From an uncultured Pseudogracilibacillus sp. (GTDB lineage Bacteria > Bacillota > Bacilli > Bacillales > Amphibacillaceae), in the NCBI GenBank assembly GCA_937974845.1, contig CALJVC010000047.1, positions 1 to 47,582 on the forward strand: 47,582 bases of DNA. The letters run 5' to 3'. Every line of letters begins with the position of its first letter. Within the stretch, counting starts at the first letter, position 1. Position numbers and translations under genes: made by a program. Shown in pieces: positions 15,694 through 25,359 of this stretch. Under the pieces are notes generated by a model. It searched no databases. It was given only the letters and a program-made list of their open reading frames with translations, and was not told where the DNA came from.

Positions 15694-18324
15694 TTACGTA
15701 GCTTCGTACCAATTTTCCCCATATGTGTAGTCTACTTTTAAAGGAACTTCTAAGCTTACGGTATGTTCCATTACATCGCTCACTAGCTCGATTAAAGCAT
15801 CTACCTCCTCTTTTGGTGCTTCTAAAATTAGTTCGTCATGAACCTGCATTAGCATAGTAGCTTTTAGACCTTCTTCTTTAAGTCGAGCATGTAAGTCGAT
15901 CATCGCTTTTTTAATAATATCCGCCGCGCTACCTTGAATAGGTGTGTTCATAGCAGTTCGTTCAGCAAAGCTCCGGACATTAAAGTTACGACTTGTAATT
16001 TCAGGTAAGTATCGACGGCGGTTCATAATTGTCGTTACATAGCCTTCGTGTTTCGCCTCTTGGACGATACGGTCCATATATTCCTTTACTTTTGGATAAA
16101 TCGTAAAGTATTTGTCAATGAAGGCCTTGGCTTCTTTACGTGTAATATTTAAATTCTGAGAAAGTCCGTAATCACTAATACCATAAATAATTCCGAAGTT
16201 TACAGCCTTCGCCTGTTCCCTCATGCTCGAGGTCACTTCTTCTAAAGGAACATGGAAAACATCGGCAGCGGTTTGGCGATGAATATCTTTATCTTCTTTG
16301 AAAGCAGTAATTAATTTTTCATCACCGGAAATATGGGCTAATACACGCAATTCGATTTGAGAATAATCTGCGGAAAAAAGAACCCAGTCCGGCTTTGACG
16401 GAACAAAGGCTTGACGAATCTTCCTTCCTTCCTCTAGACGAATCGGAATGTTTTGTAAATTAGGCTCGACGGAACTTAACCGGCCGGTTTGGGTTAAGGC
16501 TTGGTTAAAACGGGTATGGATTTTATCTGTATCTCGATCGACTACCTTAAGTAAGCCCTCTATATAGGTAGACTGCAATTTTCGCAACTGACGGAATAAG
16601 AAAATCTTCGGAATGATCTCATGCTTATCCTGAAGCTTCTCTAATACATCGGCAGCGGTTGAATAACCAGTTTTTGTTTTTTTAATGACAGGTAGTTTCA
16701 ACTTTTCAAATAAAACGACTCCTAGTTGCTTAGGAGAATTAATATTAAAAACTTCTCCCGCTAACTCATGAATTTCTGCTTCAATAGTTCGAATTCTCGT
16801 TTCTAATTCTTCTCCCATCGTCTTTAATCGCTCGATATCTACCTGCACCCCGTGATGCTCCATCTCAGCTAAAATCGTCGCTAAAGGAAGCTCTAAGTCG
16901 ACGAAAAGATCATACTGTTCATTTTCTTTCAAACGCTCGATATACAGATCCTTTAGTTCATAAACAGCTAACGTCTTTCGAGCGACATGATCCGCTACTT
17001 CAGTAAAATCTGGAACTTGCAACTTTGCCCCTTTCCCGTATACCTGTTCATTATAACGAAGACTGTCTAGCCCATTACGCTTAGCAATCGCGGGAATTTC
17101 TTCATTTTGATCCGCCGGATTAACGATATAGGCTGCCAACATTAAATCGAAGCTTACACCGGCTAAACGTATACCTTCGCGTAGGAGAGCAACTCGATGA
17201 GCCTTGACATCGTAGACATACTTTTCCTTCGTTTCATCCTCTAGCCATTCTTTGAACAAATTCGATTCTAAAGCAACTTCTTTAGAAAATATATAGTTTC
17301 CTCCTTCATGGGAGAGGCCAATTGCTTCTATAGAAGCTTCATGGTAATTATCCGTTACCATCTCTAAATGTAGAGCCGCTTGATCGCTTAAAATTGCTTC
17401 CGTTATATCATCGACAATTTCTACTTCTATTTCTGTTAATTCCTCACTACTACTTTGCGAACCGTCATCAAGGCGCTCTAAAATCTGCCTAAATTCCAAT
17501 TCCCTTAATAGTTCAAAAATATCGTCGTAGCTATACCCTTTATATTCGAGCTCCTCCTTCTTGATCGTAATTGGCGATTGACGGTTAATCGTTGCTAATT
17601 CTTGGCTCATATAAGCGTCATCTTTATGCTTGATTAAATTTTCCTTTAGTTTTTTCCCAGATATTTCATCGATATTAGCATACACGTTATCTAGGCTACC
17701 ATATTTTTTTAGCAATTTAGTCGCCGTTTTAATTCCCACTCCGGGTACGCCAGGTATATTGTCCGAACTATCTCCCATCAAGGCGATTAAATCAATAATT
17801 TGTTCTGAAGATAGCTCCATCTTCTCCATTAAACGCTCTGGCGTATAGGACTCAACTTCACTAATACCACGCTTGGTCACATCGACTGTAACCCGTTCAG
17901 AAACAAGTTGAAGTAAGTCTTGATCACCAGAAATAACCTTTACCTCCCAACCATCCTTTTCCGCCTCTTTGGTCAAGGTTCCAATAATATCGTCCGCTTC
18001 ATATAAGTCGAGTTCATAGTGCGGGATATTAAAAGCTTCTAAAAGCTTACGAGAAAGCGGAAACTGTTCTGAAAGTTCCGGTGGTGTCTTCTGCCGTCCT
18101 CCCTTATACTCCTTGTATTGTTCGTGACGGAAAGTCGTTTTTCCAGCATCAAAGGCTACGAGCATATGGGTCGGCTCTTCCTCTTCTAAAATATTGAGTA
18201 ACATATTTGTAAATCCTAGTAAGGCATTCGTATAGACGCCTTTTTCATTATGCAGTAAAGGAAGGGCGTAAAAAGCCCGGAATAAAATACTATTTCCATC
18301 GATTAATACTAGTTTCTTTGTCAT
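15694..18324 (-). CDS. polA: DNA polymerase I
   Basis: Repairs gaps and removes RNA primers. The 876-residue product has three parts: an N-terminal 5'-3' exonuclease (KLVLIDGNSILFRAF, VISGDQDLLQL, GDSSDNIPGVPGVG); a middle 3'-5' exonuclease-like domain (about 300-465) in which the usual acidic residues are missing, as in other Bacillus polymerase I, so no proofreading is expected; and a family A polymerase domain with DYSQIELRVLAH (motif A), AKAVNFGIIYGIS (motif B) and QVHDELILEA (motif C). An AAGGAGG lies 7 bases before ATG. Preceded by the phoR terminator. Confidence 0.98.
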   Translation of the reverse strand: MTKKLVLIDGNSILFRAFYALPLLHNEKGVYTNALLGFTNMLLNILEEEEPTHMLVAFDAGKTTFRHEQYKEYKGGRQKTPPELSEQFPLSRKLLEAFNIPHYELDLYEADDIIGTLTKEAEKDGWEVKVISGDQDLLQLVSERVTVDVTKRGISEVESYTPERLMEKMELSSEQIIDLIALMGDSSDNIPGVPGVGIKTATKLLKKYGSLDNVYANIDEISGKKLKENLIKHKDDAYMSQELATINRQSPITIKKEELEYKGYSYDDIFELLRELEFRQILERLDDGSQSSSEELTEIEVEIVDDITEAILSDQAALHLEMVTDNYHEASIEAIGLSHEGGNYIFSKEVALESNLFKEWLEDETKEKYVYDVKAHRVALLREGIRLAGVSFDLMLAAYIVNPADQNEEIPAIAKRNGLDSLRYNEQVYGKGAKLQVPDFTEVADHVARKTLAVYELKDLYIERLKENEQYDLFVDLELPLATILAEMEHHGVQVDIERLKTMGEELETRIRTIEAEIHELAGEVFNINSPKQLGVVLFEKLKLPVIKKTKTGYSTAADVLEKLQDKHEIIPKIFLFRQLRKLQSTYIEGLLKVVDRDTDKIHTRFNQALTQTGRLSSVEPNLQNIPIRLEEGRKIRQAFVPSKPDWVLFSADYSQIELRVLAHISGDEKLITAFKEDKDIHRQTAADVFHVPLEEVTSSMREQAKAVNFGIIYGISDYGLSQNLNITRKEAKAFIDKYFTIYPKVKEYMDRIVQEAKHEGYVTTIMNRRRYLPEITSRNFNVRSFAERTAMNTPIQGSAADIIKKAMIDLHARLKEEGLKATMLMQVHDELILEAPKEEVDALIELVSDVMEHTVSLEVPLKVDYTYGENWYEAT

Positions 18325-18437
18325 ACAGATCCTCCTTAGCCATCTGTCACCTATCCGTTTCCTTACTAACTGTTACCTATCTTCTATCAATTTTACCATA
18401 AAACTAAAGGAAATAACCGAAAGCTCCTTTGAACAGA

Positions 18438-18480
18438 TAAAAAAACTGTCTAAGGATGCTTAAGTATCCTTAGACAGTTG
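18438..18480 (-). terminator. Terminator of the pst/phoPR block
   Basis: AACTGTCTAAGGAT pairs with ATCCTTAGACAGTT (18466-18479 with 18444-18457), followed on the minus strand by seven U. The phoR stop codon lies in the loop. Confidence 0.9.
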
Positions 18481-19857
18481 CTCGCACCTTTGTTTTGGTA
18501 AGTAAATAGAAAAAGTTGATCCCTTCCCTACTTCACTTTGTACTTCTATCGTTCCTCGATGCGCTTCGATGATATGTTTCACAATCGCTAAACCTAGCCC
18601 CGTTCCTCCCGTTTCTCTGCTTCGATCTTTATTTACCCGATAAAAACGTTCAAATATTCTCGGTAGGGCTTCCTTTTCAATACCAATACCGGTATCTGTG
18701 ATTTCAATTAAAACTTCCGTCGGCTGATCCTGTACGGAGATAAAAACCTTTCCCCCGGCGGGTGTGTAATTAATCGCATTCATAAAAATATTTAATAAAA
18801 CTTGTTTTATTTTATCCTTGTCCGCCTCTAAGACCGCCTCGTCATCAATTGATTGCTGTAGCTCGATGGCACCTTGTTTTGCCCGTTGAGTAAAGAGCGG
18901 AAGCAATTCGTAAATAAGGTCCTTCACATAAAAGGTTTCAAGATTTAATTGGGGCTCGTCCTTCTCGATTTTCGATAAAATCAATAGGTCGTCGATCAAC
19001 AATTGAATTCGTTTACTCTCTTTAAAAATAATTTCTAAAAAGTGTTCCCTAGCTTTCTCATCTTCCTGCGCCCCATCAAGTAAAGTTTCCGCAAAACCTC
19101 GGATTGAGGTAATCGGGGTTTTTAACTCGTGAGAAACGTTTGCGACAAAATCCTTCCGCATCACTTCAAGTTGTTTGAATTCCGTAATATCGTAAATGAC
19201 TAAAACAGCGCCTTTTAACATGTTTCTTTCGTTAAATATCGGCGCTCCTACAATTTCATAATAATTGCGTAATTCTTGGGAAGATTTCGTCGAAAATAGC
19301 TCCTTCACATGAGCCTCTTGTAAAAAGAGATCTTGGATTACCCGATGAATTTCCTCATTTTCTAACACGTCATAATATAAATATCCTATGTAATCCTCCG
19401 TCGACTTACCGAACATCGAAATAAACTTTCGATTGACTAAGTGTATATAACCTTTTTCATCAATAAGTACGAGTCCACTTTCGGAATTTTCAATCACTGT
19501 CGACAATTGTTTGGCCTGAATTTGTTCTTGAATCGTTAATTCGCTCAAGTTTCGAGCAAGCTGGTTTATTTTATCACTTAATTCCCCGACGACACCCTTA
19601 GAACTACCGGATATACGGGCATGGTAGTTCCCTTTTAGTAATTTATCTACAGTTTTCACGACCTTATCTAAAGGTTTAATATAGGTTTCAAAAGTATATA
19701 AAATAATCAGAAAACCTATTAAAAATAAAAAGACGAAGATTGCAATTAACATATAAAGGTTTGTTACAAATGGAGCGAGGACGACTCCCGCTAACAATAC
19801 GACGAGGAACATAATCAAGCCATAATTCAACACTTGGTTAGAAAATAACTTTCTCAA
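18460..19857 (-). CDS. phoR: Sensor histidine kinase PhoR (short form)
   Basis: Membrane histidine kinase of the phosphate-starvation pathway. The 465-residue product has two close N-terminal membrane helices (about 11-31 and 34-54) with only a few residues between them, then HAMP (about 55-108), PAS (about 112-225), HisKA with phospho-acceptor His243 in NVSHELKTPITS, and HATPase_c ending in GTGLGLAIVKHII. B. subtilis PhoR is longer and has an extracellular sensor domain; this one lacks it, so the signal must come from inside the cell or membrane. It overlaps phoP by 4 bases (ATGA). Confidence 0.93.
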   Translation of the reverse strand: MRKLFSNQVLNYGLIMFLVVLLAGVVLAPFVTNLYMLIAIFVFLFLIGFLIILYTFETYIKPLDKVVKTVDKLLKGNYHARISGSSKGVVGELSDKINQLARNLSELTIQEQIQAKQLSTVIENSESGLVLIDEKGYIHLVNRKFISMFGKSTEDYIGYLYYDVLENEEIHRVIQDLFLQEAHVKELFSTKSSQELRNYYEIVGAPIFNERNMLKGAVLVIYDITEFKQLEVMRKDFVANVSHELKTPITSIRGFAETLLDGAQEDEKAREHFLEIIFKESKRIQLLIDDLLILSKIEKDEPQLNLETFYVKDLIYELLPLFTQRAKQGAIELQQSIDDEAVLEADKDKIKQVLLNIFMNAINYTPAGGKVFISVQDQPTEVLIEITDTGIGIEKEALPRIFERFYRVNKDRSRETGGTGLGLAIVKHIIEAHRGTIEVQSEVGKGSTFSIYLPKQRCEQLSKDT

Positions 19858-20546
19858 CTTGGATCATCCATTCGATAACCGAAACCCCAAACGGTTTTTA
19901 TGTATTTTGGTGCCTTCGTATTCTCTTCAATCTTATCCCTTAATCGACTAACCTGCATATCTACCGTACGCGTATCCCCCGCATAATCGTAGCCCCAGAC
20001 TTTATGAAGCAGTTCCTCCCTAGAAACGATTTCCCCTTTATGTTTGCTTAAATAGGCAAGGACTTCAAATTCCTTTCTTGTTAAATCGAGGAGCTCTTCC
20101 TGAATATAAGCGCGAAACCTCTTAGGATAAATCCATAAATCACCGACCCGAAGCACCTCCTCCTCTTCTTTTGAAGGTCGGTTCGTCCGGCGTAAAATCG
20201 CTTCGATCCTTGCAATGAGCTCCTTAGGACTAAAAGGTTTCGTCAAATAATCATCTGCCCCCGCTCGAAGACCTGTTATCTTGCTTTCCTCTTCTGACTT
20301 AGCCGTTAACATGATAATTGGAACATCATTACCTGTTTTCCGTATCCGCCTGCAAACTTCCAACCCATCAATTTCCGGCAACATTAAATCTAGGACAATG
20401 AAGTCTACCTTTTCTTCCTCAACAAGCTTAAGAGCCTCCCGGCCATTATCAGCGACGAGAGTTTCATAGCCCGACTGCTCTAAATTATATTGAATCAAGG
20501 TAACGATCGATGCCTCGTCCTCAACAATGAGAATCCTTAGTCCCAA
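19854..20546 (-). CDS. phoP: Response regulator PhoP (paired with PhoR)
   Basis: OmpR-family regulator. The 230-residue product has a receiver domain with acidic pocket EDE (10-12), phospho-acceptor Asp53 in LDLMLPEIDG, and Lys in LTKPFSPKEL. The DNA-binding domain has LTRKEFEVLAYLSKHKGE and a recognition region with GDTRTVDMQVSRLRDKI. The start is TTG at 20546 with GTGAGGGG upstream. It is translationally coupled to phoR. No strong terminator separates it from pstB, so pstSCAB-phoPR may be one unit. A second regulator of the same type lies at 24585-25283. Confidence 0.9.
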   Translation of the reverse strand: MGLRILIVEDEASIVTLIQYNLEQSGYETLVADNGREALKLVEEEKVDFIVLDLMLPEIDGLEVCRRIRKTGNDVPIIMLTAKSEEESKITGLRAGADDYLTKPFSPKELIARIEAILRRTNRPSKEEEEVLRVGDLWIYPKRFRAYIQEELLDLTRKEFEVLAYLSKHKGEIVSREELLHKVWGYDYAGDTRTVDMQVSRLRDKIEENTKAPKYIKTVWGFGYRMDDPS

Positions 20547-20638
20547 TACTACCCCTCACTTTTCATCAATCTTTATGTTTATTTTACAATGAATTGATAG
20601 AAAAGTGAAAAAGGAGCTTCCTAGATTGATATCTTTCC

Positions 20639-21475
20639 TTAACCAAATCGACCTGCAATATAAAGCTCTGTCCTTTCATCTGAAGGGTTGGAGAAAATAG
20701 TTTCCGTATCTTCTACTTCAATCATTTCCCCGTCTAGGAAAAAGGCTGTACGATCAGAGATGCGCTGAGCCTGTTGCATGTTATGGGTGACAATGACAAT
20801 TGTATATTTCTCTTTCAAATGATTAATAAGCTTTTCTACCATCATCGTTGATTTCGGATCTAACGCTGAGGTAGGTTCATCCATTAAAATAACTTCCGGT
20901 TCGATTGCCAGACTTCTTGCAATGCATAGCCGCTGTTGTTGACCTCCTGATAATCGATATGCATGGCTGTGTAATCGATCTTTTACTTCATCCCACAAAT
21001 ATGCATCCCGTAAACTCGTTTCCACAATTTCATCTAATAACTGTTTATTTTTTATCCCGTGAATCTTTGGTCCGTAAGCTACATTTTCATAAATAGTTTT
21101 AGGAAAAGGATTTGCCTTTTGGAAAATCATACCGACTTGGGTACGCAAAGCTTCTACCTTAACAGAAGGATGAAAAATACTTTGGCCATTATACGTAATC
21201 GTCCCTTGGGTACGAACCCCTGGATTTAACTCAATCATCCGGTTTAATGTTTTGAGAAAGGTTGACTTCCCACACCCCGATGGTCCAATGATGGCAGTAA
21301 CTTCATTTTTATGAATTGTTAGATCAATTCCTTTAAGGGCATGAACATCAGCATAATAGACGTGTAAATCCTTCGTCTCATAGATTGCTTCAGACCTTGC
21401 CTTCTTCCCTTCTAATACAGCAAACTGCTTGCTTTCTTCTAACACAGGAACAAACTCTTTCACATTCACTGTCAT
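20639..21475 (-). CDS. pstB: Phosphate ABC transporter ATP-binding protein
   Basis: ATPase of the high-affinity phosphate importer, on the inner face of the membrane. Walker A GPSGCGKST is at residues 64-72, the signature is LSGGQQQRLCIARSLA, Walker B is VILMDEPTSALDP and the switch His is in VIVTHNMQQA. The family-typical PFPKTIYENVAYGP is present. The product has 278 residues with a 30-residue N-terminal lead. Only one pstB is found here, whereas B. subtilis has two. No phoU gene follows. Confidence 0.96.
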   Translation of the reverse strand: MTVNVKEFVPVLEESKQFAVLEGKKARSEAIYETKDLHVYYADVHALKGIDLTIHKNEVTAIIGPSGCGKSTFLKTLNRMIELNPGVRTQGTITYNGQSIFHPSVKVEALRTQVGMIFQKANPFPKTIYENVAYGPKIHGIKNKQLLDEIVETSLRDAYLWDEVKDRLHSHAYRLSGGQQQRLCIARSLAIEPEVILMDEPTSALDPKSTMMVEKLINHLKEKYTIVIVTHNMQQAQRISDRTAFFLDGEMIEVEDTETIFSNPSDERTELYIAGRFG

Positions 21476-21489
21476 TTTGATCCCTCTTT

Positions 21490-22377
21490 CTAATGATTAT
21501 ACTTTTCATAGCGTCTTCGAATTAATACAGCTATGATATTTAAAACGAGCAACAAGCTTAATAAAACGATAATTGTCGCAGCAGCTAAATTAGCATATTC
21601 TGCAATTAAAGCAGAATCTAAAGTCCAATAATAAATCTGCATTGGCAAGGTAGTAAACTTATCAAAAATACTCATTGGTAAAGGTAATAACAAGGTAGGG
21701 ATACCTATAACGACTAAGGGAGCGGTTTCGCCTATTGCCCGGGAAATAGCTAAAATAAAACCGGTCATAATGCTAGGCAGGGCGGCAGGTAGAACAACAC
21801 TTTGTATTGCTTGACCCTTTGTAGCTCCCATACCATAGGCCGCTTCTACTAAATCAGACGGTATCGCCCGAAGCGCTTCCTGCGCCGTAACAATTGCGAT
21901 AGGTAAAATAAGAAGGGAAATCGTTAGCCCTCCGGCTAATACGACATTACCTAACCCCATCCCCCGTACAAAAAGCGTTAGGCCTAAAATCCCGTAAACG
22001 ATGGAGGGTACCCCTGCTAGATTTGCAATATTCAATGATAGGATCTTCTTCAATTTATTTTCCTTCATATAAAATTCTAAATAAATCGCCGTACAGACAC
22101 CGAATAAAAAGGTAATCGGCGTGACAACAGCCATCAGCCATAGCGTCCCTAAAATTGCTCCTAAAATTCCTGCCGTATTTGGATCCGTCGATAACCTACC
22201 CGTTATAAAGTTCCAATTTATTGCTGGAATACCTTCCGTAACAACCCTCACGATTAAAAGAATAAGCATCAATACACTAAAAGCTGTAGCTAACATCGTC
22301 ACAAACCTTGCCACCAAATCGAGCCAAACTCTAACTTTTCCTCTTCTTTTACTTACTAAAACATCCATATATTCCAT
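21490..22377 (-). CDS. pstA: Phosphate ABC transporter permease PstA
   Basis: One of two membrane channels of the Pst importer. The 295-residue product has about six hydrophobic helices (starting near 22-46) and the ABC-permease loop ATKGQAIQSVVLPAALPSIMTGF that contacts PstB, followed by AISRAIGETAPLVVIG. It is in order after pstC with a 14-base gap and before pstB with a 14-base gap. The ATG at 22377 has AAAGGAAG about 8 bases before it. Confidence 0.95.
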   Translation of the reverse strand: MEYMDVLVSKRRGKVRVWLDLVARFVTMLATAFSVLMLILLIVRVVTEGIPAINWNFITGRLSTDPNTAGILGAILGTLWLMAVVTPITFLFGVCTAIYLEFYMKENKLKKILSLNIANLAGVPSIVYGILGLTLFVRGMGLGNVVLAGGLTISLLILPIAIVTAQEALRAIPSDLVEAAYGMGATKGQAIQSVVLPAALPSIMTGFILAISRAIGETAPLVVIGIPTLLLPLPMSIFDKFTTLPMQIYYWTLDSALIAEYANLAAATIIVLLSLLLVLNIIAVLIRRRYEKYNH

Positions 22378-22391
22378 TTCAACTACTTCCT

Positions 22392-23333
22392 TTAATATTT
22401 TTCATGCAGTTTATTTGCGATATAATTCGCACACATGTTCATCAATAAAGTAAAGACAAACAAGGTCAAGGCTACAGCATATAAACTATAGTAAAGGGTA
22501 GAACCTGCAGGAGCGTCTCCTCCAGTTACTTCAACGATATAGGCCGTCATCGTCTGCATCGACGACATAAGGTCAAAGTTCAATTGTTTAGAACTTCCGC
22601 TTGCAATTGTGACGATCATCGTTTCCCCAATAGCTCGAGACAAGGCTAACACTATAGAAGCAACAATCCCTGATAAAGCAGCAGGGAGCACGACTTTTAA
22701 AGTTACTTCTAATTTAGAGGAGCCTAAACCTAAGGCTGCTTCCCGTAACCCTTGAGGAACTGCTCGCATCGCATCCTCAGAAAGAGAAGCAACCATAGGA
22801 ATAATCATCACACCCATAACTAAACCTGGGCTGAGAATATTCGTTGATTCAAGCTCCGGAAATATATGTTGTAATAAGGGGGTTACAAAGGTAAAGGCAA
22901 AAAATCCATAAACAATCGTCGGAATACCAGCTAATACTTCAACGGTTGGTTTCAGTACATTCCTTATTTTGTTAGAAGCATATTCACTTAAATAAATCGC
23001 CGTTAATAAGCCGATAGGGACGGCAACAGCTAAAGCAATGCCCGTTGCCGTCAATGTACCGACCATCAATGGAACGATACCAAATTGGGGGTTTTGACTC
23101 ATCGGCTTTAAAACGGTTCCCGTAAAGAACTCTATAAAAGATACTTCACGGAAGAAGTGAAGGGATTCTGATAACAAGATCACGACAATAGTTACCGTTG
23201 TGATAAAAGAAGTTGCGGCCATGACTAGTAAAAAGATTGGTAGCATTTTCTCTTTACGATAGATCCATTTTTTTCTCGTTTCTTTTTCTTCAATTAGTTG
23301 GCGAACTGAGAGGATGTTTTCTTCACGATTCAT
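22392..23333 (-). CDS. pstC: Phosphate ABC transporter permease PstC
   Basis: Second permease of the Pst importer. The 313-residue product has a charged N-terminal tail, six hydrophobic helices starting near residue 32, and the PstB-contact loop LGSSKLEVTLKVVLPAALSGI, followed by ALSRAIGETMIVTIASG. An extracytoplasmic loop contains FFTGTVLKPMSQNPQFGIVP. It lies 17 bases after pstS and 14 before pstA. Confidence 0.95.
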   Translation of the reverse strand: MNREENILSVRQLIEEKETRKKWIYRKEKMLPIFLLVMAATSFITTVTIVVILLSESLHFFREVSFIEFFTGTVLKPMSQNPQFGIVPLMVGTLTATGIALAVAVPIGLLTAIYLSEYASNKIRNVLKPTVEVLAGIPTIVYGFFAFTFVTPLLQHIFPELESTNILSPGLVMGVMIIPMVASLSEDAMRAVPQGLREAALGLGSSKLEVTLKVVLPAALSGIVASIVLALSRAIGETMIVTIASGSSKQLNFDLMSSMQTMTAYIVEVTGGDAPAGSTLYYSLYAVALTLFVFTLLMNMCANYIANKLHEKY

Positions 23334-23350
23334 GTTATCAGCACCTTTAA

Positions 23351-24331
23351 TTAGTTCTTTAATTCTTCAAGAATTCGTAAACTCTCTTCTACTTCCTCAT
23401 CCGGTAATGGAGCAAAACCTGTTTCTCCAGCATAATCGTTTAAATTTTCAAAGACGTACTTAGCAAAGTCTAACACTTGTGGTTTCTCCTTCGCATGAGC
23501 AACATTTAAATAAGTGAACACTGGACGAGTAAAGTTACCATAAGGACCATCTTCAGCAATCGTGTCTAAAGTTGGCTCTACCGGTCCTTCACCAAAATCT
23601 ACTTTTACCGCTTGTAAACTATCGGTATTGCTCGCATAGTAGCCGTAACCAAAGAAAGCTATTCCATATTGATCATCTGCGATTAAATTTACTAAAGTAG
23701 AGTATTCTTGTTGTAAATTAATATCCTCTTTCAAATCTGCTTCCTCTAAAATATTCTCATAGAAAAACTCATAAGTTCCATGGTTCTCATTAGGACCATA
23801 TGTATTTATTGGTTCATCGGGCCAATCTTCACGGAGATCAGACCATTTTTCAATAGAACTACTAGCTAGGAAGATTTCCTTTAATTCTTCCTCTGTCATC
23901 TCTGTAGCCCAATCGTTATCTTTGTTAATGACGAAGGTTAATCCATCAAGGGCTACTTTAAACTCTTCTACTTCTAAATTTAAGTCCTCTGCTAGAGCTT
24001 GTTCTTCGTCTTTTATTTCTCTTGAAGCATTGTTAAAATCCGTTCCATTTTCAACTAAAAACTTCTTAAATCCAGCGCTCGTTCCCGAACGACTCACTTC
24101 TACCGATACTTCCTGACCCTCATTAACCATATATTCCTCTGCAAGCTTTGCCATCAAAGGATATACGGTTCCAGAACCATCGATTACTACATCACCAGAA
24201 AGGTTTTCGCTCTGGTCTTCCCCGTCCTTTCCTCCTTCTGTAGCAGCCTCCTCGTCACTTTCCTGACAACCAACAGCAATAACAAATAATGAAGCTAAAA
24301 TACAAGCAAATAAAAACTTTCTCAACTTCAT
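23351..24331 (-). CDS. pstS: Phosphate-binding lipoprotein PstS
   Basis: Captures phosphate outside the membrane and hands it to PstCA. The N-terminus is a lipoprotein signal, MKLRKFLFACILASLFVIAVGC, with the lipidated Cys in the box IAVGC and a Glu/Asp/Ser-rich linker after it. Ligand-binding motifs include DGSGTVYPL near the start of the mature part, SRSGTSAGFKKF and SREIKDEE. The ATG at 24337 touches AGGAGG, so the ATG at 24331 is used. It heads pstSCAB under the Pho-box array at 24364-24442. Confidence 0.95.
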   Translation of the reverse strand: MKLRKFLFACILASLFVIAVGCQESDEEAATEGGKDGEDQSENLSGDVVIDGSGTVYPLMAKLAEEYMVNEGQEVSVEVSRSGTSAGFKKFLVENGTDFNNASREIKDEEQALAEDLNLEVEEFKVALDGLTFVINKDNDWATEMTEEELKEIFLASSSIEKWSDLREDWPDEPINTYGPNENHGTYEFFYENILEEADLKEDINLQQEYSTLVNLIADDQYGIAFFGYGYYASNTDSLQAVKVDFGEGPVEPTLDTIAEDGPYGNFTRPVFTYLNVAHAKEKPQVLDFAKYVFENLNDYAGETGFAPLPDEEVEESLRILEELKN

Positions 24332-24363
24332 AACCATCCTCCTAAACCTTAATTTTTACTACA

Positions 24364-24442
24364 TGTTAAGTATAAAAAAGACTTGTAAATCCTATATGTA
24401 AAGGATGTTAAAGAATTGTAAATTTCCTTTCAAAATTGTAAA
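24364..24442 (-). promoter_or_regulatory. Pho-box array and promoter of pstS
   Basis: On the minus strand TTTACA/TTAACA hexamers occur at 24437-24442, 24417-24422, 24406-24411, 24397-24402, 24384-24389 and 24364-24369. The four central ones are 11, 9 and 13 bases apart, about one helical turn each. A -10 box TATACT (24369-24374) follows 9 bases after the 24384 repeat, with no -35. This is the layout of PhoP-activated promoters in Bacillus (TT(A/T/C)ACA direct repeats). Confidence 0.85.
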
Positions 24443-24522
24443 GGCTAGTTTCTTAGCCAAGTAAGTCTATTTATTTTAACTTGTTATAGATTAGGATAAT
24501 TTATAAAAGGATAAGTATGAAC

Positions 24523-24567
24523 AAAAAAATGCATGGAGTAAAGACTAAGTTTACTCCATGCATTTAA
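24523..24567 (-). terminator. Terminator after the second PhoP-type regulator
   Basis: AAATGCATGGAGTAAA pairs with TTTACTCCATGCATTT (24551-24566 with 24528-24543), then a U run. The regulator gene is therefore transcribed apart from pstS. Confidence 0.92.
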
Positions 24568-24584
24568 AGATTTTACCCACACCC

Positions 24585-25283
24585 TTACATAGGGGATGTA
24601 ATTTTATATCCAAAACCGTGTACCGTTTGGATATATTTTGGTTGTGTATTATCTTCCTCTATTTTCTGACGCAATCTCGCAATATGCACATCGACAATCC
24701 TTGTATCGCCAGCTACTTCATAATCCCAAACTTCATTTAATAATTGCTCCCGAGAAAGAACGAGCTCTTTATGGCGCATTAAATATATTAATAATTCATA
24801 TTCCTTCCGCGTTAACTTTAATTGTTCCTCTCGTAAATAAACTTCAAACTTCTCTGGAAAGGCCTTTAGTTCCCCTACCGTTACACTTTCTTCTTCCGAT
24901 TGACTAGCTTGTTGTGCCTCAGCACGTCGTAGCAAGGCTTGAATTCTCGCCACTAATTCCCTTGGACTAAAGGGCTTTGTCATATAATCATCGGCACCAC
25001 TATTTAATCCTTTAATCATATCTTCCTCTTGATTAAGAGCAGTGATCATTAATATCGGTGTCAAGGCTTGTTCATTTCGAATGTACTTACATACTTGGAT
25101 TCCATCTATTTCCGGTAACATCACATCTAAAATAATTAAATCATAGCTTTTCTGATTTACCTTTTGGATCGCCTCGAGTCCATTAGAAGCGACATCAGTT
25201 TTAAAATGATGTTGTTGCAAATTATATTGCAGTAGGGTAACAATCGACGGTTCATCTTCTACAATTAATACTGTTCGCTCCAA
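24585..25283 (-). CDS. Second PhoP-type response regulator, no adjacent kinase
   Basis: OmpR-family regulator of 232 residues: receiver with acidic pocket EDE (10-12), phospho-acceptor Asp53 in LDVMLPEIDG, Lys in MTKPFSPREL, and a winged-helix domain with LTRKEYELLIYLMRHKE and GDTRIVDVHIARLRQKI. It resembles PhoP; by eye, stretches such as TLLQYNL, DYMTKPFSPRE and AGDTRIVDVHI are closer to B. subtilis PhoP than the regulator at 19854-20546 is. It also sits next to mdh, where phoP lies in B. subtilis. It has its own Pho-box array upstream and its own terminator. No kinase is next to it; PhoR may serve both. Confidence 0.88.
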   Translation of the reverse strand: MERTVLIVEDEPSIVTLLQYNLQQHHFKTDVASNGLEAIQKVNQKSYDLIILDVMLPEIDGIQVCKYIRNEQALTPILMITALNQEEDMIKGLNSGADDYMTKPFSPRELVARIQALLRRAEAQQASQSEEESVTVGELKAFPEKFEVYLREEQLKLTRKEYELLIYLMRHKELVLSREQLLNEVWDYEVAGDTRIVDVHIARLRQKIEEDNTQPKYIQTVHGFGYKITSPM

Positions 25284-25359
25284 ACTACCTCTCCTTTTCC
25301 TTGAAAATGTCCCTTTACCTATATTTTAAAGAGAATAAAAGAAAAGGGAACAGGAGTAT

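Noticed and set aside
22121..22453. Plus-strand 110-residue frame over pstA
   Set aside because: Antisense shadow across the pstC-pstA join; Thr/Ser-rich translation typical of reversed membrane genes.
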